Positions 58,551 through 64,000 of a stretch of 64,000 nucleotides of DNA are shown piece by piece. The position numbers and the translations under genes are program-made. The notes under the pieces were generated by a model, which ran no database searches, was not told where the DNA came from, and was given only the letters and a program-made list of their open reading frames with translations. Each line of letters starts with the position of its first letter. Positions within the stretch are counted from its first letter, which is position 1. Origin of the DNA: Harmothoe impar (lineage: Eukaryota; Annelida; Polychaeta; Phyllodocida; Polynoidae); contig OX381708.1 of the NCBI GenBank assembly GCA_947462335.1, positions 930,001 through 994,000 of the forward strand, written 5' to 3'.

Positions 58551-58558
58551 TATTTATA
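58551..58558 (-). promoter_or_regulatory. TATA-like box of the capsid gene
   Basis: On the - strand it reads GGTATAAATAAAAAGACTGG, 55-62 nt before the capsid ATG. It lies in one of the few real intergenic gaps of the cluster (58497-58575). Confidence 0.5.
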
Positions 58559-58575
58559 CCTGAACGCCTAGGCGC

Positions 58576-59001
58576 TTACCGGTCGAATACATCCCCTCTA
58601 CGTCTCTTGCAAGAGCCACCGCCCGTCTGAGGAGAATGCCGGCGACGTTTCGACCCTTTCTTAGACGCGACAGTCGTCTTTCCTCCCGAGAACGCCGTAC
58701 TCGCTAGTCTCTTCAGAGCGCCTGCGCCTCGGTCTTTCACGCTGCTCTTTAAAGTCCGACCCGCCAGCACATCTTTAGCTACGCCCACACCGGCGCGGAG
58801 CAGCGTTTTTCCCACCGACTTCAATAGCGGGGTAGCCGAGCGCATCAGACCTAACAGAGCGCCGCCCAAACCGTGCCCGCTCTGGAAAGAGCGCCCGCTG
58901 TACACGTTGATGCCGTTGCCCAGCTGCGCATTGTAGTAATCGCTGTACCCTCTGCCGACGGTGCGCCTGGGTGGAAAGTACGGAGCGCGTTGACGCATCA
59001 T
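58576..59001 (-). CDS. Basic Polinton virion-type protein (141 residues), pVI/pX-like
   Basis: Opens MMRQRAPYFPPRR. It has a Gly/Leu-rich amphipathic central part (GHGLGGALLGLMRS, then VGKTLLRAGVGVAKDVLAGR) and basic clusters KKGSKRRRHSP and KRRRGDVF at the C-terminus. This layout recalls small adenovirus minor-capsid/core proteins (pVI, pX) that Polintons also encode. The family link is by composition and position only. The minor capsid stop is 11 nt upstream, and the ATG follows a run of six A. Confidence 0.55.
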   Translation of the reverse strand: MMRQRAPYFPPRRTVGRGYSDYYNAQLGNGINVYSGRSFQSGHGLGGALLGLMRSATPLLKSVGKTLLRAGVGVAKDVLAGRTLKSSVKDRGAGALKRLASTAFSGGKTTVASKKGSKRRRHSPQTGGGSCKRRRGDVFDR

Positions 59002-59012
59002 TTTTTTCTCTT

Positions 59013-60131
59013 TCAGCGCTCAATAGGTCTCAGATGAAGTGTCACGGTCACCTCGCCTCTACCGAATGGGATGGAATGACCGGAACGGTCTCTTAAATAG
59101 ATGCCGACCTCGGTAAACCTCTTGGATTTCAAGGGGAAATAATCCAAATGGGGAAAACTGATAGCTTGCACGCCACCTCGACGCTTTCCGCCTCTGTCCA
59201 CCGCGACGCAGCGTAACAGCGGCACTTGCATGTCGCCCACACGTCTCTCCTGGATCATGTCGGTGTATATGTACACAGAGTGCACGTCCCCGAAAACATC
59301 CATCGAGTAGGCGCCGGTAGTCGGCGATGCGAAACACGTCTTCTCTCCGAAGCCTAGAACGCATGCGAGATGCTGAGTCAACAGGACAGCACAGTGTCTC
59401 GGCGGTTTGATGGTGACGCGTTTCGTCTTGGAGTCGTACGATAAGATCCCCATCGGTTTGAGCAAGAAGCTGGAGCCCTCTAGTCTGTCATCTCGCAACG
59501 TCTCACTCAAGCGCTCGACTAGGGTGTGGTTGCTTCCGGTGAAAATAGGAGGTATCTCGAATATGTTTGGCATGAAACTGCGCACTCCCATGTCTTTCTC
59601 CATCTTCTCGATCATCTGTCTTGCTTGATCGCTGATCGCCTTCTTCTTCACCGCCGGGGACAAGAACTGCTTGTATACGGCATTCGTCTGTCTCAAGTCG
59701 ACCTCTCTCTTGAACCTTTTTGTTTCCGGTTTCAATCGCTGCTCTTCCGACGTGTCTGATATCTCTTCCACCGTTACATAGCTCGCTTCCTTCCAGCTCA
59801 GCGGGTATTTTGAGCTGAACGTTAGCTTGCTCAGACCGTTCGCGTTTTTCATTCCCCTCCAGTCTACCTGCGGTTTTCTTCTTTCGGCGAATTTAGTGTC
59901 TTTTAAAACCTTGATCGCCTCCTCTAGCGAACCCTTGGTGCGCAGAGGAACAACGATGATCAAGTCGTCGTCGTGCACGTTAGTCCATTCTGTAGGGAGG
60001 ATGATCTCAGTCAGAGCCGCTTCGTACGGTTCGGGCAGAAGGAGCGGCGAGTCGAAGTGAGTTCGGAAAGACGTCAAGCTGTTGTCAGGATAATACTCCA
60101 TAGAGCTGTTGCTAGGTAGAGTGATGTTCAT
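59013..60131 (-). CDS. Polinton minor capsid/penton candidate, 372 residues
   Basis: The start MNITLPSNSSMEYYPDNSL at 60131 was preferred to a longer frame that reads through a 23-A leader. The N-terminal part has FDSPLLLPEPYEAALTEIIL. The C-terminal part has YIYTDMIQERRVGDMQVPLL and IYLRDRSGHSIPFGRGEV, typical of the second conserved structural protein of Polintons. A Lys/Glu-rich middle (residues ~125-190) looks like a linker. Its place between integrase and the capsid genes fits a virion component. Penton versus other minor capsid role is not decided by sequence. Confidence 0.65.
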   Translation of the reverse strand: MNITLPSNSSMEYYPDNSLTSFRTHFDSPLLLPEPYEAALTEIILPTEWTNVHDDDLIIVVPLRTKGSLEEAIKVLKDTKFAERRKPQVDWRGMKNANGLSKLTFSSKYPLSWKEASYVTVEEISDTSEEQRLKPETKRFKREVDLRQTNAVYKQFLSPAVKKKAISDQARQMIEKMEKDMGVRSFMPNIFEIPPIFTGSNHTLVERLSETLRDDRLEGSSFLLKPMGILSYDSKTKRVTIKPPRHCAVLLTQHLACVLGFGEKTCFASPTTGAYSMDVFGDVHSVYIYTDMIQERRVGDMQVPLLRCVAVDRGGKRRGGVQAISFPHLDYFPLKSKRFTEVGIYLRDRSGHSIPFGRGEVTVTLHLRPIER

Positions 60132-60154
60132 TTTTTTTTTTTTTTTTTTTTTTT
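60132..60154 (-). promoter_or_regulatory. 23-A leader between integrase stop and minor capsid ATG
   Basis: On the coding strand the integrase TAG is followed directly by A23 and then ATG, so the entire intergenic region is poly(A). Confidence 0.7.
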
Positions 60155-61291
60155 CTACGTTATTTTTTTGACGGGGATCCACTCGTTGAACTTGTCGTCG
60201 TAACCTAACCAACGTACGAAAGCTAACTCTTTACCGTCGACGGTCTTGCGGCGCAACACCTCGTCTATCAGGTAGTTGTTGTCGTAACGACTCTTGTACA
60301 CCTTCTGAACCTCTTCCGGGTAGAAGACGCCTTTTATCTCCTCGCCCTTGTCGTCTTTCAGCTCGAACCCTCTGCTTCCCAACGTCTTAGCAACGTCGAC
60401 CACTTCCTCGCGCCAGTTTCCCTCGTACCCTTTGTCGAAGGCGCCTTTAGTTCTCAACATCCTCACTCTGTCACCCGGAGCGATGACGTCGACGGCGGAC
60501 GTCTTTGTTTTTTTCTTCTTTTTCCATATTTCGTTGATTTGTTTGTTAGTTGGGAGATCTTGTCGGTAGAAAACTGTTTCGCTGTTTTCCGAGCTGACTT
60601 GAGCCGGCGCCATTTTCAACGTCTTGTGGTGAGTGCGATTGTAAGAAGACACTACATGGTGCAGTACGTCTACGTAGCGATACGTGCGCTTGTGTGTGAA
60701 ATAACGCCACAGCTTCTCCTTCAGACTGCGGTTCAAGCGCTCCACTAGACTAGCTTTGATGTCGTCGTTCTCGCCAGTGAAAAACTCTATGCCCTCGCTC
60801 TTCAAGTGATCTTGAAAGATCTTGTTCAAAAACTCTTTCCCCTTGTCTGTCTGAACAGTGCGCGGGCGTCTCTCGCCAGTGTCTGTCATCTTTCGGAAGG
60901 CCTCGGTAACATCAGCGCCGCTCTTGGATTTAATGGGAACGGCCCACGCGTACCTAGAGAAAACGTCGATCGCCGTCACCACGTACCGGAAGCGGTCGTT
61001 GTGAGACGCCAAAGCCTGCATGTCCATCAGATCTATCTGCCACTGCTGATTGATTGCGCCGGTTATAGTCTTGTTCCTTGCGAATTTTCTCCGAATGGGT
61101 TTATGTTTAGTGTAGGCGTCCAGCGACACTAAAGCATCTCGGATGACGGCCGGGTTTAGGTGGCGAAAATGATGTTTCTGCAGTTTAGTCACGCTAGTGA
61201 AACTGGAGGGTGCTTTGACGTCGGTATATCTAGCTACTACGCGCTTCTTTTCTTTTTCCTTCTTGGTCAGTCTCTTCACTGGTTTGCCCAT
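60155..61291 (-). CDS. Polinton integrase (rve DDE + chromodomain), 378 residues
   Basis: The catalytic triad is visible: D87 (WQIDLMDM), D149 (TVQTDKGKEF) and E184 (ASLVERLNRSL), with the usual VVTAIDVFSRYAWAVPIKSK strand region between. Residues ~265-330 hold the small beta (SH3-like) region GDRVRMLR...FDKGYEGNW, and 338-378 a chromodomain (YLIDEVLRRK...VRWLGYDDKFNEWIPV) that could target chromatin. Polinton integrases insert the linear element with a 6-bp duplication. The start overlaps the end of the 388-residue ORF by 16 nt. Intact. Confidence 0.93.
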   Translation of the reverse strand: MGKPVKRLTKKEKEKKRVVARYTDVKAPSSFTSVTKLQKHHFRHLNPAVIRDALVSLDAYTKHKPIRRKFARNKTITGAINQQWQIDLMDMQALASHNDRFRYVVTAIDVFSRYAWAVPIKSKSGADVTEAFRKMTDTGERRPRTVQTDKGKEFLNKIFQDHLKSEGIEFFTGENDDIKASLVERLNRSLKEKLWRYFTHKRTYRYVDVLHHVVSSYNRTHHKTLKMAPAQVSSENSETVFYRQDLPTNKQINEIWKKKKKTKTSAVDVIAPGDRVRMLRTKGAFDKGYEGNWREEVVDVAKTLGSRGFELKDDKGEEIKGVFYPEEVQKVYKSRYDNNYLIDEVLRRKTVDGKELAFVRWLGYDDKFNEWIPVKKIT

Positions 61292-62442
61292 CGTCGGCCT
61301 GTTGGGGGCGTGAACGACGTCGCCGCCGCTAGGTGGTTGCGCCCTTTCCTTTTCTTACTCGCCGCGCTCCTATAGGAAGTCGGAGTTTGGAAAGGTTCAC
61401 TGCCCTCCTCGTCGTCAGAGGATTGATCGTCCACCTGGAGAGAAGAGTCTGCTGCTGCTACTGCTGCTGCTGCTGCTTCTCCTTCTTCCGAGTCGAAGCT
61501 CGGTCGTTTCCGACCTCTGTCAGCAAGCCGTGTGTCCAAGCTTTGGCCAGGTCCGCTCGCTTTATACAGATGGTTTCCGATCAAGGAGTCTGTGGGAACT
61601 GCTTCGCGCAGCGCTTTTGTGAACGGAGAGTAGCCCGCCGGTCTGGGCGCCGTCTTCCTGAACCTGGCGGCGTCGTTCAGTAAGTCCACTATGTTGATGC
61701 GATGCTCAGGTGGTATTCTCCGACCCGACATCTCGCGCACCGCACCGTCCTCGTTCCACTTGACCACACCGGATTTCTCCAATTGTTTGTACAGCGCCAC
61801 GGTCCGAGTGCGATTCCTCTTGGGAACTTGGTTCACCAACCGCTCAAGTAGGGACGCGCTGGCTTCTTCAGCAGACTGACGGAGGTGAGCCGGGGGCGAA
61901 GAAGTGTAGGACGAAGAGATGTTGCTGTTGTTGGGATTCGCGAGAAAAAATTGCAATCTATTCAACAACCTTCGGTATTTCAACATTTTCTCGCGCGATT
62001 CCAAAGTGGGATCATTCAACACTAAGTCCAAGTCCCTGTAGATAAACTGTAGCACCTGGTGCAAGGCCGCGTCGGGATGAAGGGACTGTTCTGCCTGCTT
62101 GTGGTAATAGGCCATATCGGCAGGTAGGCGGGCGGCGGTGGCAGGAGGGGAACTCTCGTTCTTTTCAGTACGCTCATCAGGAAGAGGAGGAAGGTTTGGA
62201 GCAGTAGAAGTACTAGCAGCAGCGACTGCAGTAGTAGCAGCGCTAGTAGTAGCAGCAGCGGGCACATGATGAAGTAGACCTGCTCGTGATGATTTGTAGA
62301 GCGTCTCAGGATCCACGAGCGCTAAGCGTTTGTAGTGTTGTTGCTGCTCTGAGTCCGTCATGGGGACGACGGTGGCGATGACGCTGGCGGTGGCGGTAGT
62401 GGTGGTACTGTCGGCGAGTAGGTGTCGAATGAGGTGTCTCAT
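61276..62442 (-). CDS. Conserved-type Polinton protein of unknown function, 388 residues
   Basis: The N-terminus is low-complexity (Thr/Ala/Ser runs encoded by CAG/GTA-like triplets) to about residue 115. The likely conserved parts are LALVDPETLYKSS, a helical block (residues ~130-175, FIYRDLDLVLNDPTLE...KYRRLLNRLQFF) and SASLLERLVNQVPKRNR through PPEHRINIVDLLNDAARF. These resemble the coiled/helical protein found beside the ATPase in many Polintons; I know no function. The C-terminus is basic (AASKKRKGRN). Its ATG overlaps the previous stop as ATGA. A later Met (residue 28, 62361) is an alternative start. Confidence 0.6.
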   Translation of the reverse strand: MRHLIRHLLADSTTTTATASVIATVVPMTDSEQQQHYKRLALVDPETLYKSSRAGLLHHVPAAATTSAATTAVAAASTSTAPNLPPLPDERTEKNESSPPATAARLPADMAYYHKQAEQSLHPDAALHQVLQFIYRDLDLVLNDPTLESREKMLKYRRLLNRLQFFLANPNNSNISSSYTSSPPAHLRQSAEEASASLLERLVNQVPKRNRTRTVALYKQLEKSGVVKWNEDGAVREMSGRRIPPEHRINIVDLLNDAARFRKTAPRPAGYSPFTKALREAVPTDSLIGNHLYKASGPGQSLDTRLADRGRKRPSFDSEEGEAAAAAVAAADSSLQVDDQSSDDEEGSEPFQTPTSYRSAASKKRKGRNHLAAATSFTPPTGRRWANQ

Positions 62443-62771
62443 ATACGGAGAATGCTCTTTATAAGCGGTAAGGCCATCCCTATGAGAGCCGGAATGAGGA
62501 AACCTCCCTCTTGTACCAAGACGCGTCTCTTTTTTTTGATGGGCGTAGATTTTTTGCCGACCTCCCTCAACACGTCAGCCGATTCTCGAAGCTTGTCCAG
62601 TTGTTTGTCGCTGAGCGGGATGTTCCCTACCAGTAAATTGTGACAGATCTCACTCAACGCTGCGATCAGATCGTCGCTTCCAGAGTCTATTAGATGCGAA
62701 CAGTCCTTTGGCGAGCACTTAGCTAAGTGCTTGAGAGTACCAAAGTGTCTTTCGAGTAGATGAGAAGACAT
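62439..62771 (-). CDS. Small Polinton protein with hydrophobic tail, 110 residues
   Basis: Begins MSSHLLERHFGTLKHLAKC. The conserved-looking middle is ALSEICHNLLVGNIPLSDKQ, then a basic patch (KKSTPIKKKRRVLV) and the tail QEGGFLIPALIGMALPLI with one potential membrane segment. Proteins of this plan are common next to Polinton ATPase genes; a DNA-binding or virion role is conceivable but unproven. The ATPase stop is 5 nt upstream and the stop overlaps the next start (ATGA). Confidence 0.65.
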   Translation of the reverse strand: MSSHLLERHFGTLKHLAKCSPKDCSHLIDSGSDDLIAALSEICHNLLVGNIPLSDKQLDKLRESADVLREVGKKSTPIKKKRRVLVQEGGFLIPALIGMALPLIKSILRI

Positions 62772-62776
62772 TTTTG

Positions 62777-63562
62777 CTACTGCTTTCTCTTGTTCTTTTT
62801 TTTGTCTAGCGGTACGAATACTAGCTGAGAGTGTATGGACGTCAAAGAGGAGCGTATTCTCAGATCGTCAGGTGTTGACTGCTTGAAGTCCAGAAGGAGG
62901 TATGAGTGAGGTCGCTTGAGTTCATGGGTAAATATACTAGAGAGGGCCGCCGCGTTGGAGGGAAACACCTGGCGAGACAGACTAGCTATTTGCCCCATGT
63001 CGCGCGGGTTCTTGAAAACGATCATGTAGTGAGCGTTCAGACTCATAGTTCGAAAGTCGGGTGATTTCTGGAATAGGTTCTGAGTGATGTATATGACGCT
63101 CACGTTCCAGTGATGCGAGTATTTAGTAAAGATGTCGGCTACCACTTGCTGATTGGAACTGCTCATCAGATCGTCCAATATCAGTAGAGTGTGTGGTCGT
63201 AAAGCGTCTTCTGCTACTTCCACGTCTCCCGCTATAGTCTCTTTGCTAGGAAGACCTTCTCTGAATTCCACACCGTACTGATTTTGCATTTTTTCAAACA
63301 GAGGTTGCCACTCGCCGTAATGGTAAAAAGTCTTTTCCACCGGCGGCGTGACCAAATTGTTCACGTCGCTCAGAAATTGATCCACCAAGCGCGATTTTCC
63401 ACAACCCGACGGACCGCTAATGATACAACTAAAGGGTCCTTGTAGTCGAGCGTCGAAATGAATTTCTGTGAAGAGTTTGCTTCTACTACTCAACTTTTTT
63501 TTTTTTTTTTCAGCACGCGTGAGAGAGCGGTTGTGTGTCTGACTGTCTGCTGTGTTTCTCAC
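62777..63562 (-). CDS. Polinton packaging ATPase (A32/FtsK-HerA type), 261 residues
   Basis: Walker A is G50-PSGCGKS57 and Walker B is LLILDD (126-131), followed by LMSSSNQQV and the sensor-like VIYITQNLFQ. The layout matches the A32-like genome-packaging ATPases of Polintons and large DNA viruses. An N-terminal AEKKKKKLSSRSK segment is encoded by an 18-A run. A shorter start after this run is not available because there is no Met, so 63562 is used. First gene of the visible cluster. Confidence 0.9.
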   Translation of the reverse strand: MRNTADSQTHNRSLTRAEKKKKKLSSRSKLFTEIHFDARLQGPFSCIISGPSGCGKSRLVDQFLSDVNNLVTPPVEKTFYHYGEWQPLFEKMQNQYGVEFREGLPSKETIAGDVEVAEDALRPHTLLILDDLMSSSNQQVVADIFTKYSHHWNVSVIYITQNLFQKSPDFRTMSLNAHYMIVFKNPRDMGQIASLSRQVFPSNAAALSSIFTHELKRPHSYLLLDFKQSTPDDLRIRSSLTSIHSQLVFVPLDKKKNKRKQ

Positions 63563-63713
63563 TCGAACGGTCGGTAGTGAATGGTTGTGGAGAAAAGTCC
63601 GCTGACCTTTTTATTGATTCCGGCCGGTGTCACAGTAGCGGCGGCAGAAGTGTCTTTTTTTTCTTTTTATTTTTTGCGATAAAATTCTATTTTCACTCAA
63701 TAGTCATAAATGT

Positions 63714-63746
63714 TTTGTATCAGACTCCAGAGGAGTCTGATACAAA
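63714..63746. repeat. Perfect 15-bp hairpin upstream of the ATPase gene
   Basis: TTTGTATCAGACTCC, loop AGA, then GGAGTCTGATACAAA. It is followed on the + strand by tatttaattttttttt and lies in the 282-bp gap between ATPase and the next ORF. Confidence 0.85.
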
Positions 63747-63777
63747 TATTTAATTTTTTTTTAAAAAGAAGAGGGAG

Positions 63778-63814
63778 AGGAGGAGGAGGAGGAGGAGGAG
63801 GAGGAGGAGGAGGG
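63778..63814. repeat. (AGG)n microsatellite
   Basis: About 12 consecutive agg triplets. Confidence 0.9.
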
Positions 63815-63844
63815 GAGAAAAGCGCGGATTAATTTATTTTTTTC

Positions 63845-64000
63845 TTAGGCAAAGCTCGTCGCTTTGCCGCTTTCTTTTCTATTTCTGTGTTGTGACACGA
63901 TCGTCTCGAAAAAGCAATAAGGCGTGTGAGCGCGGCGGTGACAAATACATATTGGAGCGTATGGTTTAAAATAGTGCGTCCCTATCTTCTTCAATTCGGC
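63845..64000 (-). CDS. C-terminal part of a - strand ORF entering from the right edge
   Basis: This frame is open for 51 codons from the window edge to TAA (AELKKIGTHYFKPYAPICIC ... SGKATSFA); the other two - frames stop early. The coding strand and position fit the preceding Polinton gene. Family not recognised; 51 open codons can occur by chance. Confidence 0.3.
   Translation of the reverse strand, partial: AELKKIGTHYFKPYAPICICHRRAHTPYCFFETIVSQHRNRKESGKATSFA

Larger units (their letters stand above)
56405..64000. mobile_element. Maverick/Polinton DNA transposon, left part (right end outside window)
   Basis: Nine intronless, - strand, closely packed ORFs include the diagnostic set: adenain-type protease, FtsK/HerA-type packaging ATPase, retroviral-type integrase with chromodomain, and two capsid-type proteins. 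The style contrasts sharply with the intron-rich host DNA to the left. The exact left boundary and terminal repeat cannot be fixed without the right end. Protein-primed DNA polymerase B, the remaining hallmark, is not in the window. No frameshift or stop was seen in any of these genes, so the element looks young. Confidence 0.9.

Noticed and set aside
60155..61291. Integrase as part of a retrovirus or Ty3-type retrotransposon
   Set aside because: There is no reverse transcriptase, protease-RT order or LTR. The neighbours are Polinton ATPase, protease and capsid genes.

Overview
The window is eukaryotic nuclear DNA, most likely from a marine invertebrate. The host genes have GT-AG introns and AATAAA poly(A) signals. 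Minisatellites and foldback MITEs are dense, and a Maverick/Polinton element runs off the right edge. Minisatellites whose repeat units copy exon-intron junctions recall what I remember of amphioxus (Branchiostoma) loci, so a cephalochordate is my best guess; nothing in the sequence proves it.

Positions 1-30211 are a tandem array of about eight 2.4-4.9 kb units. Each unit carries the tail-to-tail 3' ends of two convergent genes: the last coding exon of an unrecognised + strand gene (seven intact copies), and, in three units, the last coding exon of a - strand JmjC hydroxylase gene. Units also carry a 39-bp minisatellite with one perfect CArg-type box (CCATATATGG) per repeat, a ~500-bp foldback palindrome and, in four units, a MITE in place of the JmjC exon.

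Positions 29874-39288 (-) hold a complete seven-exon gene for a 329-residue JmjC (cupin-like) 2-oxoglutarate oxygenase. It is head-to-head, 245 bp apart and with a CRE between, with POLR2F (RPB6/RPABC2), a complete five-exon gene at 39534-50169 (+). Four minisatellites in the two genes sit exactly on splice junctions and reiterate 12-18 nt of exon plus the splice site. A fifth straddles the JmjC stop codon. The largest (33-bp unit, ~120 copies, with a 1980-bp higher-order duplication) fills POLR2F intron 3.

Positions 50.4-56 kb are mostly MITEs, poly-G/C-rich foldback elements and one possible signal-peptide exon. Positions ~56.0-64.0 kb are the left part of a Polinton: nine intronless, tightly packed or overlapping - strand ORFs. 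In order of transcription they are a packaging ATPase, a small hydrophobic-tail protein, a 388-residue conserved-type protein, a chromodomain DDE integrase, a putative minor capsid protein, a basic pVI/pX-like protein, a capsid protein, an adenain-type protease and a small Cys-rich ORF. All catalytic residues that can be read are intact. No DNA polymerase B is visible; it would have to lie to the right.
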